DNA of 64,000 nucleotides from Caulobacter endophyticus. GTDB lineage: Bacteria; Pseudomonadota; Alphaproteobacteria; Caulobacterales; Caulobacteraceae. Within the stretch, counting starts at the first letter, position 1, and the number at the start of each line of letters is the position of its first letter. Under the pieces are notes generated by a model. It was not told where the DNA came from, made no database searches, and saw only the letters and a program-made list of their open reading frames with translations. This document shows, in pieces, positions 34,420 to 42,735 of the stretch. A program made the position numbers and the translations under genes. The stretch lies in contig NZ_QDKQ01000067.1 in NCBI RefSeq assembly GCF_003116815.1, positions 1 to 64,000 on the forward strand. Direction: 5' to 3'.

Positions 34420-34905
34420 CTATTGGAGAGAGATCTCCACGTGAGGAGCCACGGCGCGGATCAGGCGGGGCAGGTCCTCGCCGGCGACGGTCAGGCCGTC
34501 GACCGGGATGCTGACGGTGCGGCGGCCGTCGAGCGTCAGGAGCAGGCGGTCGGGCCGCCGATAGATCGACTTGTGGGCGACGGCGCGCAGTTCGCTCCAG
34601 GCCGCCCGGCCGCGCACCAGGCCCATGAAGCCGCAGCGCCAGCGGATGCCGTCATGGTCGAGCACCAGCCGCCGGCGGCGGTCCAGCGTGTCGCCGATCG
34701 CGCCGAGCAGCGAGAGGGCGGTCATGCCGCCGGTCAGCGCCAGCACCAGGCCGCGCAGTCCTTCCGGCGCCTTGGCCGTCATGAAGGCGGTCAGCGCCAG
34801 CAAGACCAGCACGCCGATCCAGGTCTGGACGATCGAGATCCGCACCTCCAGCGGCAAGGCCGGCGGCGAAGTGGGCGGATCCGTCCAGTCGGCGTCGTGC
34901 TTCAC
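34420..34905 (-). CDS. Membrane protein with PH-like domain, last gene of envelope operon
   Basis: 161 aa. Two hydrophobic helices (about residues 25-70) are followed by a soluble domain with DHDGIRWRCGFMGLVRGRAAW and a string of short strands ending in DLPRLIRAVAP. This resembles the bacterial PH-like domain of small membrane proteins. GTG start at 34905 overlaps the L,D-transpeptidase stop (GTGA). Family assignment is by pattern only. Confidence 0.7.
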   Translation of the reverse strand: MKHDADWTDPPTSPPALPLEVRISIVQTWIGVLVLLALTAFMTAKAPEGLRGLVLALTGGMTALSLLGAIGDTLDRRRRLVLDHDGIRWRCGFMGLVRGRAAWSELRAVAHKSIYRRPDRLLLTLDGRRTVSIPVDGLTVAGEDLPRLIRAVAPHVEISLQ

Positions 34906-35420
34906 GGCGTGATCCTGACCCGCGCGCCGTCGCGCACCAGCTTCCAGACTTCCTCGATCTCGGGATCGGTGAGCGCGATGCAGCCGTCGGTCCAGTCGCG
35001 GCCCTGGTACAGCGCGGCCAGGGCGCCGCGCCCGTTGGGCAGGCCGTGGATCATGATGTCGCCGCCGGGATCGATCCCCTTGGCGCGGGCGGCGGCGATC
35101 TGGGCCGGGGTCGGATAGCCGATGCGCAAGGACAGGTGAAAGCGGCTGTTCGGATTGCGGCCGGTGATGCGGTAGTCGCCCTCGGGCGTTCGCCGGTCGC
35201 CAGCGCGGACCTTGGGCGCCAGGCCGCCGCCGCCCAGCGAGATCCGATAGGTCCGCACCAGCCGGTCGCCCTTGTAGAGGGTCATGCGATGGGCGGCCTT
35301 CTCGACGACGATCATGTCGACCGAGCCCTCGATGGCCGGCGGCTGGGCCGTGGCGGCGCCCCAGCCGGCGAGCAGGAGGATCGTCGCGGCGATGCCGCCA
35401 TGCGGGATCGTTCGCGTCAT
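34902..35420 (-). CDS. L,D-transpeptidase (YkuD domain)
   Basis: 172 aa with a signal peptide (to TAQP). The YkuD catalytic centre is present: His125 in IMIHGLPNG and Cys147 in DWTDGCIALTD. Such enzymes make 3-3 peptidoglycan cross-links or attach proteins to peptidoglycan. The short length (one domain, no PG-binding module) is typical of ErfK/YafK-like proteins. It overlaps both neighbours by 4 nt, in the middle of the four-gene operon 34420-37128. Confidence 0.92.
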   Translation of the reverse strand: MTRTIPHGGIAATILLLAGWGAATAQPPAIEGSVDMIVVEKAAHRMTLYKGDRLVRTYRISLGGGGLAPKVRAGDRRTPEGDYRITGRNPNSRFHLSLRIGYPTPAQIAAARAKGIDPGGDIMIHGLPNGRGALAALYQGRDWTDGCIALTDPEIEEVWKLVRDGARVRITP

Positions 35421-36298
35421 TGAACCGGTTCGCGACCCTGCGATCCTGGAAACAGCAGGGTTTCTCCGGCGGGAAGGGCGCTCGTCACCTCGACCTGGAT
35501 ATCCTCCATGGTCGCCGCGCCCAAGGTCAGGCTGTGGCCCGTCGGCAGTTCGACCACGCCGGATTCGCCGTCCGGCAGCCCGATCGCGTAGCCGATGTCG
35601 TCGCGCGCTGGAGCGCTGTCGCCACGGATGCTCAGGGCCACCATCACCAGCGCCCCCCGAACGCCGCCGTCCGCTTCCGGAAAGCCGCGCAGGACGCCGC
35701 CGTAGCGTATGCCGATCTGCTCGGCGTACGGGGCGACTGCGCCGGAGCGCGCATAGGGAACCGGCGCGGCCAGGGGCTTGGGTGCGGCGAGCCATTTCAC
35801 CAGGAAATGGCTGCCGCCGATCAGGGCCTGATTGAGATAGGTCTCCGACATGAGGTCGAACCGTCCGTCGCCGTCGGGATCGGAGAAGCAATGCAGCTTG
35901 CCCTTGGCGTCGTTGCGGTGCCGGGGACTCGACAGTTTCCGGGGATTGGGCTCCCGGCGGCAATATTGAACGGCGCCGTCGTCGACGACAGGAAACAGCA
36001 CATCCCCGGCCGCGCCATAGCGCGGCTGCTTGTGCGGGGCCGCCTCCAGGGTGACGCCGGGCGCGGGACGGATGGTCTGCACGGCCAGAACCACGCCGTT
36101 CTTCACCCGCGTCGCCGGACCCCGGCTGACTGGAGCGTCGACCGTGATCAGGGACTGCAGGGGCGGCGGCGTCGCCTTGAGGGCGTCCTTGAGGATCTGA
36201 CTGGCCCTTGGCCGCTGAATTATCTGCAGCGCGTCCTGGGCCAGGACCGGCGAAGCGACAGCGGCGATGCAGGCGATGATGAGGACGGTGCGGATCAT
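35417..36298 (-). CDS. Secreted protein with DxDGDGxFD motif (paralogue B)
   Basis: 293 aa with a signal peptide (to VLAQ). A central cysteine pair (AVQYCRREP and LHCFSDPDGDGRFD) is followed directly by an EF-hand-like calcium loop. The same YC...CF.D.DGDG.FD order occurs in the next gene, so they are paralogues. The C-terminal half is beta-rich. ATG 36298 overlaps the stop of paralogue A and its own stop overlaps the L,D-transpeptidase start. Function unknown; position suggests an envelope role. Confidence 0.78.
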   Translation of the reverse strand: MIRTVLIIACIAAVASPVLAQDALQIIQRPRASQILKDALKATPPPLQSLITVDAPVSRGPATRVKNGVVLAVQTIRPAPGVTLEAAPHKQPRYGAAGDVLFPVVDDGAVQYCRREPNPRKLSSPRHRNDAKGKLHCFSDPDGDGRFDLMSETYLNQALIGGSHFLVKWLAAPKPLAAPVPYARSGAVAPYAEQIGIRYGGVLRGFPEADGGVRGALVMVALSIRGDSAPARDDIGYAIGLPDGESGVVELPTGHSLTLGAATMEDIQVEVTSALPAGETLLFPGSQGREPVQ

Positions 36299-37128
36299 CG
36301 GGCGTAGATCTGGGTCAGGGGAGGCGGCAGGGAGGGATGCGTGGCCTCGAGCGTCATCACCTGCGTGGGAAGCGGCTTGTCCACGCGATAGCGCAGATCT
36401 CCGCCGGGCGTGATGCCCAGCACGGTGATGAGCGCGCCGTTGAACTTCACCTGGGCGGTCTGGCCCGGCGACAGCAGCAGGTGGGTGTTGCTTCCTTTTC
36501 CCACGATGGTCTCGACGCCGTCGCCCCGCAGGAAAACCGACTGAAACACCAGGTGCGCCGCCGGCGCCCCATCGGGGCCGGGCTGGTCGGGGTGGCGGCC
36601 CCAGTTGACGCCGAAGCCCATGGCCGGGCCGTCCTGGCGGGGAACGCGGGCGTAGCGGACGGGGCGGGGCAGCGGCTCGACCTCGCGGTCGAGATAGATC
36701 GTCAGCGGCGAGTCCAGGAATGGCTTGTCCGCGACGGCGGCGTGGTCGAAGGCGCCGTCGCCGTCATGGTCCTCGAAGCAGGTGAAGGCCTTGGCGCGCC
36801 ACCATTCGGTCTTCTCGGCCTGGACCGGCGGAGCGGCGCAATAGGCCCAGCCCCTGGATGAGCGGACGGCGAACATCGGCGTGCCCGCCGGCAGGCCGTC
36901 CGCTCCGGTCGCGGTCTTTTCCTCCAGGCGCGCGGCTTCCATGCCGACGGCCGTCTGCCGCCAAAGGGGCGCAAAGCGGCGGGCCGTCTGTTCGCCTGTC
37001 GGCGCCTCGCCCGACAGGATGACGAAAGTGGATATGGACTGGGTCTGGCTCTGCGCCAGGGACGGCGACGCCGCCGCGATAAGCGCGCCGCCCGCCAGGG
37101 CGGCTATACCGAATACTCTGATCGTCAC
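36295..37128 (-). CDS. Secreted protein with DxDGDGxFD motif (paralogue A)
   Basis: 277 aa. A signal peptide (to SLAQ) is followed by a domain with WAYCAAPP and FTCFEDHDGDGAFD, matching paralogue B in motif order and spacing type. The loop has the Asp-x-Asp-Gly-Asp-Gly spacing of calcium sites. It is the first gene of the four-gene overlapping operon (order A, B, L,D-transpeptidase, PH-like membrane protein). No named family recognised. Confidence 0.76.
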   Translation of the reverse strand: MTIRVFGIAALAGGALIAAASPSLAQSQTQSISTFVILSGEAPTGEQTARRFAPLWRQTAVGMEAARLEEKTATGADGLPAGTPMFAVRSSRGWAYCAAPPVQAEKTEWWRAKAFTCFEDHDGDGAFDHAAVADKPFLDSPLTIYLDREVEPLPRPVRYARVPRQDGPAMGFGVNWGRHPDQPGPDGAPAAHLVFQSVFLRGDGVETIVGKGSNTHLLLSPGQTAQVKFNGALITVLGITPGGDLRYRVDKPLPTQVMTLEATHPSLPPPLTQIYAR

Positions 37129-37197
37129 GCTAAAGCCGAGCCCCCCCGCATCGCTGCGGCAAGCTCGGCCATGCGGTGTGCTATTTCAAGTGCGCAA

Positions 37198-38298
37198 TCA
37201 AACGTTGAAGCGGAAGTGCATCACGTCGCCGTCCTTGACGACGTACTCCTTGCCTTCCGACCGCATCTTGCCGGCTTCCTTCGCGCCGGCTTCGCCGTTG
37301 AGCTTGACGTAGTCCTCGTAGGCGATGGTCTCGGCGCGGATGAAGCCCTTCTCGAAGTCGGTGTGGATCACGCCGGCCGCCTGCGGGCCGGTGGCGCCCA
37401 CGGGGATCGTCCAGGCGCGGGCTTCCTTGGGGCCCACCGTGAAGTAGGTCTGCAGGCCCAGGAGCTTGTAGGCCTCGCGGATCAGCCGGTTCAGGCCCGG
37501 CTCCTCGAGGCCCAGGGTCTCGAGGAACTCGGTGCGCTCGGCTTCGTCCAGCAGGGCGATCTCGCTCTCGATCTGGGCCGAGATGACCACGCTCTTGGCG
37601 TTGTCGGTCTTGGCGCGCTCGGCCACCAGGTCGGAGAACTTATTGCCCTTGTCGGCGCTGGCCTCGTCGACGTTGCAGACATAGAGGGCCGGCAGCGAGG
37701 TCAGCAGCTGCAGCATGGCCCAGGCCTTGGCGTCTTCCTTGTCGATCTGGGCGGCGCGAGCCGGACGGCCGGCGCGCAGTTGCTCCAAAGCCAGGTTGAT
37801 CAGGCGCAGGGTGGCGATCATTTCCTTGTCGCCGCCGCTCTTGGCGCGCTTTTCGACGTTGGGCAGGCGCTTTTCCAGGCTTTCCAGGTCAGCCAGCATC
37901 AGCTCCATCTCGATGATCTCGAGATCGGCGATCGGGTCGATGCGGCCCTCGACGTGGGTGATGTCGCCGTCCTCGAAGCAGCGGGCCACGAAGGCCACGG
38001 CGTCGCAGTCGCGGATATTGGCCAGGAACTGGTTGCCCAGGCCTTCGCCCTTCGAAGCGCCGCGGACCAGGCCGGCGACGTCGACGAAGTTGATGCGGGC
38101 CGGGATGATTTCCTTGGAGCCCGCGATGGCGGCCAGGGCGTTCAGGCGCGCTTCGGGCACGGCCACGTCGCCGGTGTTCGGCTCGATGGTGCAGAACGGA
38201 TAGTTGGCGGCTTGCGCCGAGGCCGTCTGGGTCAGGGCGTTGAACAGGGTGGACTTGCCGACGTTGGGCAGGCCGACGATGGCGACTTTCAGGGCCAT
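37198..38298 (-). CDS. ychF: Ribosome-binding ATPase YchF/OLA1
   Basis: 366 aa. P-loop GLPNVGKST at residues 8-16, switch II DVAGLVRGASKGEGLGNQFL with the YchF-specific replacement of the catalytic Gln, and NVDEAS in place of the strict NKxD motif, which is why the family prefers ATP. A coiled-coil insertion and C-terminal TGS domain (ending MHFRFNV) complete the usual architecture. ATG 38298. Confidence 0.97.
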   Translation of the reverse strand: MALKVAIVGLPNVGKSTLFNALTQTASAQAANYPFCTIEPNTGDVAVPEARLNALAAIAGSKEIIPARINFVDVAGLVRGASKGEGLGNQFLANIRDCDAVAFVARCFEDGDITHVEGRIDPIADLEIIEMELMLADLESLEKRLPNVEKRAKSGGDKEMIATLRLINLALEQLRAGRPARAAQIDKEDAKAWAMLQLLTSLPALYVCNVDEASADKGNKFSDLVAERAKTDNAKSVVISAQIESEIALLDEAERTEFLETLGLEEPGLNRLIREAYKLLGLQTYFTVGPKEARAWTIPVGATGPQAAGVIHTDFEKGFIRAETIAYEDYVKLNGEAGAKEAGKMRSEGKEYVVKDGDVMHFRFNV

Positions 38299-38392
38299 GG
38301 AACTCTCGTGAATTTCGTTGGCCGGGCGCTTAGCACGGATCGGACGGGAAGTCGCGGGCTGGGGTCAGGCGACGGCGAGGGCTTCCTTACCT

Positions 38393-38863
38393 TCACCACA
38401 TCGGATCGATCTCGGCCCCCCGCAGGGCTTCGGCGATGCGCTGGCGGGTGGCGTCGGTGACGTCGTCGGGCAGGGCGTCGGGGTGGAACCAGCCGATCTC
38501 GTGGATCTCGCCCTGCTCGGCCGCCGCGCACGGCTCCCAGGCGTGAACGCGATAGAACAGCACGTGGTCGCCGGGGTGGCGCGGCTCGTTGCTGTGCACC
38601 GACAGCAGGGTGGGGCGGCCGATGACGCGCACGCCGGCCTCTTCCTGCATCTCGCGGATCAGCGAGGTCTCGGCGATCTCGCCGCGCTCGACCCCGCCGC
38701 CGGGCAGGTACCAGCCGGGCACGTAGGTGTGCTGGATCATCAGCACGCGGCCTTCCTCGTCGGTGACGAGGCCGCGCACGCCCAGGGTCAGGCCCCGGCT
38801 CATGCGGAACCAGGCGTAGACGAAGGGGCGGGTGTAGGGTTCGACTTTTCGGCGCCAGAGCAT
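38393..38863 (-). CDS. Nudix hydrolase
   Basis: 156 aa. The Nudix box starts at GGGVERGEIAETSLIREM and continues EEAGV, fitting GX5EX7REUXEEXGU. The N terminus includes MTRGL-like RMSRGLTLGVRGLVTDE. Substrate cannot be read; family members act on nucleoside diphosphates linked to other groups. ATG 38863 (MLWRRK) is preferred over a start at 38920 that adds 19 residues without family sequence. Confidence 0.88.
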   Translation of the reverse strand: MLWRRKVEPYTRPFVYAWFRMSRGLTLGVRGLVTDEEGRVLMIQHTYVPGWYLPGGGVERGEIAETSLIREMQEEAGVRVIGRPTLLSVHSNEPRHPGDHVLFYRVHAWEPCAAAEQGEIHEIGWFHPDALPDDVTDATRQRIAEALRGAEIDPMW

Positions 38864-38972
38864 GGGACAAAGTCTAGGCTGCTTCGGCGGGCGGCGGCAG
38901 GGCCTTGCTCCACCGAACATTGGCCGCTAAAGCCGCAAGAGAGGAAACAACAACAGCCGGAGCGGCGCTCAC

Positions 38973-39053
38973 ATGCTCGCGATCCTGATCATCGCCATCT
39001 TCCTGGGCGTCATCGTCGGCCTCAACGCCTTCGAATTCGGCCGCATCGACTGA
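38973..39053 (+). CDS. Membrane micropeptide (26 aa)
   Basis: ATG 38973 opens MLAILIIAIFLGVIVGLNAF followed by EFGRID and TGA. It is one transmembrane helix with a short polar tail, the form of many bacterial regulatory micropeptides. It sits alone in the 230-bp gap between two reverse-strand genes, with a weak GGAGCGG ribosome-binding site 9 nt upstream. Coding is inferred from the clean hydrophobic pattern. Confidence 0.5.
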   Translation: MLAILIIAIFLGVIVGLNAFEFGRID

Positions 39054-39090
39054 CAGGGCTCGCGCGGCGGTCGTCCCGCCGCGCCCTTTC

Positions 39091-39657
39091 CTAGTCCCCC
39101 ACCCGCGCCATCAGCCGCCGGCCTCCGGCGCGCATCAGGAAGCGGGTCTCGGCGTTGGCCGGGATGCGGGGATCGTCCCACAGAGCCAGTTGCAGCCAGG
39201 CCTCGACGCGCAGGCGGCGGGTGAGGCCGCGCGCCGTCTCGAAGGCGTCGCCCAGCTCGCGCACGGCCCGGGCCTCTACCGCCTCGGCCACCGCCTCGCC
39301 GTCGGCCAGCATCGGATCTCCCCCCGACAGCACCCAGGCGCGCACGTCCTCGCGGGCCTCGGCGGACGGGGCCAGGTCCTCGGCGAAGAACAGCGGCCAG
39401 TGCGCCAGGGGGCGGCGTCCTTCCGAAAGGTCGCCGGCCGCCAGCTCGAGGGCGCGGCTGAGCAGCTGGTCGCGGGCCACCGGCGAATGGGCCAGGTCCT
39501 CGGCGTGCAGCGAAAGACGCGTGGCGGCTTCGCGCGGCGAGACGCCGCTCCAGGCCTGCTCCACATGATCGGCGGCCGCCAGCAGGGCGGCGGCGGCGGC
39601 GGTGCTCAGGCCGTGGCCGGGGCTGGGGCAGGGCCCCAGCGCGTCGTCAGGCGTCAT
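39091..39657 (-). CDS. Hypothetical alpha-helical protein
   Basis: 188 aa, Ala/Arg/Leu-rich with helix-forming segments throughout (AAAAALLAAADHVEQAW; DQLLSRALELAAGDL). No signal peptide, membrane helix or known motif. The N terminus overlaps the end of the Gre-like gene by 11 nt, so the two form an operon. Codon use matches its neighbours. Function not recognised. Confidence 0.7.
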   Translation of the reverse strand: MTPDDALGPCPSPGHGLSTAAAAALLAAADHVEQAWSGVSPREAATRLSLHAEDLAHSPVARDQLLSRALELAAGDLSEGRRPLAHWPLFFAEDLAPSAEAREDVRAWVLSGGDPMLADGEAVAEAVEARAVRELGDAFETARGLTRRLRVEAWLQLALWDDPRIPANAETRFLMRAGGRRLMARVGD

Positions 39658-40066
39658 TGCGCACCGCCAGCACCAGGATCGACCGCGTACGGCCGCCGGG
39701 CTCGGTCCAGGTGAAGCGCTGGCGCGGCTTCAGGCCCAGCAGGGCCGCGCCGATCGGGGCGGTGACCGACACCCGGCGCTCGTCGATGCTGGCCTCGCGC
39801 GGCAGCGACAGGCGGATGGTGCGCAGCCGGTCGCGATCGAGGTCGTGATAGTCGACCTCCGAGCCCAGGCGCACGCGGTTGGCGGCCGGGGCGCCTTCGA
39901 CCACGGCGGCGCGCTCGAGCTCGACGGCCAGCAAGGCATGGCCGGGCGCGGCGCTGGGGTGGGCCACGAGGGCGGCGAGGGCGTCGTAGTCCTCGGCGCT
40001 GACGGTGATCGGCGGGCGCGGGTCGCGCTTGGCGGTGCGCGCGGGAAGGGGCGGGGAGGCGGGCAT
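39647..40066 (-). CDS. GreA/GreB C-terminal domain protein (Rnk-like)
   Basis: 139 aa. The C-terminal 90 residues have the FKBP-like domain of GreA, GreB and Rnk: NRVRLGSEVDYHD, then VSVTAPIGAALLGLKPRQRF and a closing TWTEPGG. No GreA coiled-coil is present; the short Pro-rich N terminus resembles Rnk, the regulator of nucleoside diphosphate kinase that binds RNA polymerase. ATG 40066 has AGGAG 8 nt upstream. Operon with the helical protein downstream. Confidence 0.8.
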   Translation of the reverse strand: MPASPPLPARTAKRDPRPPITVSAEDYDALAALVAHPSAAPGHALLAVELERAAVVEGAPAANRVRLGSEVDYHDLDRDRLRTIRLSLPREASIDERRVSVTAPIGAALLGLKPRQRFTWTEPGGRTRSILVLAVRNDA

Positions 40067-40545
40067 CGGGGCGCTCCTGGCGTTTTGCCATGCGGCATGG
40101 CGCGGCGTCGCAGCCATGGCCGCGCGCCGTAGTAATGGGGATAGGGGCGCAAGTTTTCTGGACCTCGACCGGTTATGTGTCGAAGTCTTGCGCAACGCTG
40201 TTGTCGATGTGGTTTTCGTCCCGAGCCCGGCGCAGGCGCGTCGATAGGGGCTCGGGACTAGGCTCCTGCGATGAGGTGGCCCGCCCTATGCTGCTCGCGA
40301 TTGAAGAATTCGATGCGATACATGGTGGCGGCATCATATGTCAGGCAGCGCTGCTGTCAAATCAGGCAATCGGCGGCGAGCGCCGTTCGCGCGCGGCCCG
40401 CTCGCGCGGGCGCCTCAGGATGAGGACCGGTGCATTGGCTCGTCATCCTGAAGTGCGAGCCTCGAAGGACGCAGGGCGTTCCGGCGTCGTAAATGCGCGG
40501 ATACCTCGCTATGAACACCGGCGACATACCGCGCCAGGATCCCGC
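40067..40545. other. 479-bp region with two stem-loops and a dispersed repeat
   Basis: No convincing protein gene. GACCTCGAC (40156 area) pairs with GTCGAAGTC about 9 nt later with one mismatch. GTCCCGAGCCC at 40218-40228 pairs perfectly with GGGCTCGGGAC at 40248-40258. Further right (40370-40480) is a repeat-like element with CTCAGGATGAGG and CTCGTCATCCTGA. A structured small RNA is possible but no promoter is clear. Confidence 0.5.
40395..40478. repeat. Dispersed palindromic element (TCATCCTGA type)
   Basis: CCTCAGGATGAGG and CGTCATCCTGAAGTGCGAG face each other, followed by CCTCGAAGGACGC. From memory this sequence type is a common dispersed repeat in Rhizobiales and Caulobacter genomes. 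Only this one copy was noticed in the window. It differs from the CTCCCC-type repeats. Confidence 0.55.
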
Positions 40546-41322
40546 ATGCCCACGCCTTCCGACCCCAAGCTCTCGCGCGGCGGCGCGCTCGTCACCGGCG
40601 CGGGCCGTCGCATCGGGCGGGTGCTGGCGCTGGAGGCGGCGCGGTCGGGCCATGACGTGGCGGTGCACTACCGCACTGCGCGCGACGAGGCCGAGGCGGT
40701 GGTCGCCGAGATCGCGGCCCTGGGCCGCCGGGCTGTCGCGATCCCGGGCGAGCTGGCCGATGCGGAGATCGGCGCGGCCCTGGTCGGGGCGGCGTCGGCG
40801 GCGATCGGGCCGCTGACCCTGCTGGTCAACTCGGCCTCGACCTTCGAGGACGACCGGATCGCCACGCTGAGCGCCGACAGCTGGGACCGCCACATGGACG
40901 CCAACCTGCGTGCGCCGGTGCTGCTGGCCCAGGCCTTCGCCGCCGCCCTGCCGGCGGACGCCAGGGGGCTGGTGGTCAATCTGGTCGACCAGCGAGTGCT
41001 GAAGCCCAACCCGCAGTTCTTCAGCTACAGCGTTTCCAAGGCCGGTCTGTGGTGGGCGACGCGCACCCTGGCCCAGGACCTGGCGCCCGCCGTTCGCGTC
41101 AATGCGATCGGCCCCGGGCCGGTGCTGGCCTCGGTGCACCAGGCGCCCGGCGAGTTCGAGGCCGAGGCCGCCGCCACGCCTCTGGGCGGCCCTGTCGATC
41201 CGTCCGAACTGGCGGCCGCGATGCGCTATCTCATTGACGCGCCGTCGGTCACGGGCCAGATGATCGCGGTCGACGGCGGCCAGCATCTGGCCTGGCGCAC
41301 GCCCGACGTCCTTGGTTCCTGA
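40546..41322 (+). CDS. Short-chain dehydrogenase/reductase, FolM/pteridine-reductase-like
   Basis: 258 aa. Cofactor motif TGAGRRIGR with two arginines (suited to NADPH), NSAS after the fourth strand, and the catalytic Tyr-Lys in FSYSVSKAGL. The RRIG loop and immediate position before folB suggest a dihydromonapterin or pteridine reductase role, as in FolM. ATG 40546 is chosen because the Rossmann fold starts 14 residues later; the frame is open upstream without homology. Confidence 0.85.
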   Translation: MPTPSDPKLSRGGALVTGAGRRIGRVLALEAARSGHDVAVHYRTARDEAEAVVAEIAALGRRAVAIPGELADAEIGAALVGAASAAIGPLTLLVNSASTFEDDRIATLSADSWDRHMDANLRAPVLLAQAFAAALPADARGLVVNLVDQRVLKPNPQFFSYSVSKAGLWWATRTLAQDLAPAVRVNAIGPGPVLASVHQAPGEFEAEAAATPLGGPVDPSELAAAMRYLIDAPSVTGQMIAVDGGQHLAWRTPDVLGS

Positions 41323-41334
41323 AGGCCCTCGCCC

Positions 41335-41742
41335 TTGTCCGCCTCCCCCCTCTCCGAAACGCCGTTCCCGGCGCCTGTCCTGGCCAAGATCATCGTCACG
41401 AAGGTCTTCGTGCGCGGCCTCAAGGTCGAAGCCGAGATCGGCGTCTATGGTCACGAGCACGGCCGCGTGCAGCCGCTGGTCATCGATGTCGAGCTCGACG
41501 TCGCGGCCAGCCACTGCGAACAGCTGGGCGATACGGTGAACTACGAGACCATCCGCACCGCCGCCCAGGACATCGCCGCCGCCGGCCACATCGACCTGGT
41601 CGAAACCTTCGCCGAGCGCCTGGCCCAGGCCTGTTTCGACGACCATCGCGTCACCCGCGCCCGGGTGCGGGTCGAAAAGCCCCTGGCCCTGGCCCCGCAC
41701 GCCGCCGCCGCCGGCGTCGAGATCACCGCCGTCCGCGGGTGA
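41335..41742 (+). CDS. folB: Dihydroneopterin aldolase
   Basis: 135 aa. Folate pathway enzyme that splits dihydroneopterin to hydroxymethyl-dihydropterin and glycolaldehyde. Signature parts are GVYGHEHGRVQPLVIDVELDV with the active-site Glu region, DTVNYETI, and LVETFAERLA before a strand ending VEKPLAL. A TTG at 41335 with GAAGG upstream is the likely start; no ATG lies before the domain. It is 12 bp downstream of the SDR gene and overlaps the next gene by GTGA. Confidence 0.9.
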   Translation: MSASPLSETPFPAPVLAKIIVTKVFVRGLKVEAEIGVYGHEHGRVQPLVIDVELDVAASHCEQLGDTVNYETIRTAAQDIAAAGHIDLVETFAERLAQACFDDHRVTRARVRVEKPLALAPHAAAAGVEITAVRG

Positions 41743-42293
41743 CCGGGCTTTCCCACAGCGCCCGCCTGGCTCCGTTCCAGCCCGAGACGGCCTGGACGCT
41801 GGAGGGCGGGACGCTGGTGGAGCGCCGCGGCGCGCGCGAACGCCGCTTCGACCTGGCCCATCTTCGCCGCTTCCGCCTGGCCATGCCGCGCGGCGGCGGT
41901 CGCCGACGGGCCCTGATGCTGAGCTTCGGCCGCCAGCGCGTCGCCATCGCCTCGCAGAGCTGGCGCGGCCCGGGCGTCTACGAGGACCGGCTGGAGAGCT
42001 TTTCCCTGCTGGCGCGGGCGATCGCCGCCGTGGGCGCCGACCTGTCGCCCCACGCCCGGTTCGAGACCGCCGGCTTCAAGCTGCGCGACGCCACCACCCT
42101 GGTCACCGGCCTGCTTGCGGTGGGCGCGGGGGCCCTGCTGCTGCTGGCGATCTCGTCGTCGATGCGCGGCATGGCCATAGACCTGGCCGCCCGCATGATC
42201 TTCCTGCTGCTGCTGATCTTCGCGGCCCTGCCCTGGCTGCCCAGGGGCGAGGCGCTGGACCCCCACGACCTGCCCGCCCGCTGGTTGCCCTAG
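41739..42293 (+). CDS. Membrane-anchored hypothetical protein
   Basis: 184 aa from a GTG that overlaps the folB stop. The first 120 residues are Arg-rich and soluble with a PH-like strand pattern (TAWTLEGGTLVERRG; RFDLAHLRRFRL). Two closely spaced hydrophobic helices follow (about 125-175). No known motif. It is co-transcribed with folB but the link may be only positional. Confidence 0.72.
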   Translation: MTGLSHSARLAPFQPETAWTLEGGTLVERRGARERRFDLAHLRRFRLAMPRGGGRRRALMLSFGRQRVAIASQSWRGPGVYEDRLESFSLLARAIAAVGADLSPHARFETAGFKLRDATTLVTGLLAVGAGALLLLAISSSMRGMAIDLAARMIFLLLLIFAALPWLPRGEALDPHDLPARWLP

Positions 42294-42297
42294 AGCC

Positions 42298-42735
42298 ATG
42301 ACCCGTTACCGACAATCCACGCCCGCGGACGGCGATCGAGTCGTCGAGATCTGGCGCCGCGCCGTCGACGCCACCCACGACTTTCTGTCACCTGAAGATC
42401 GCGCCGCCATCGAGGCCGAGGTGCAGGGCTTCCTGCCGACCGCCCCGCTGTGGCTGGCGGTCGACGAGAACGACGTCGCGGCGGCGTTCATGCTGCTGGA
42501 CGGCGCGCACATGGAGGCGCTGTTCGTCGATCCGGACCGGCGCGGAACCGGTGTCGGACGCGGCCTGGTGACCCTGGCCCTCGAACGGCATCCGGTGCTG
42601 ACCACCGACGTCAACGAGCAGAACGGCCAGGCCGTGGGCTTCTACGCGCGGATGGGTTTCGTCCCTACCGGCCGTTCGGAGACCGACGGCCAGGGCCGCA
42701 GCTATCCGCTGATCCACCTGCGTAGAGGCGACTGA
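42298..42735 (+). CDS. yjaB: GNAT acetyltransferase, YjaB-like
   Basis: 145 aa. Closely follows E. coli YjaB in order of motifs: WRRAVDATHDFLSPED, FLPTAPLWLAVDE, HMEALFVDPDRRGTGVGRGL (acetyl-CoA loop) and TDVNEQNGQAVGFYARMGF. Acetylates an unknown substrate. ATG 42298, 4 bp after the previous gene. Its 3' end overlaps the convergent membrane-protein gene by 71 bp. Confidence 0.88.
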   Translation: MTRYRQSTPADGDRVVEIWRRAVDATHDFLSPEDRAAIEAEVQGFLPTAPLWLAVDENDVAAAFMLLDGAHMEALFVDPDRRGTGVGRGLVTLALERHPVLTTDVNEQNGQAVGFYARMGFVPTGRSETDGQGRSYPLIHLRRGD

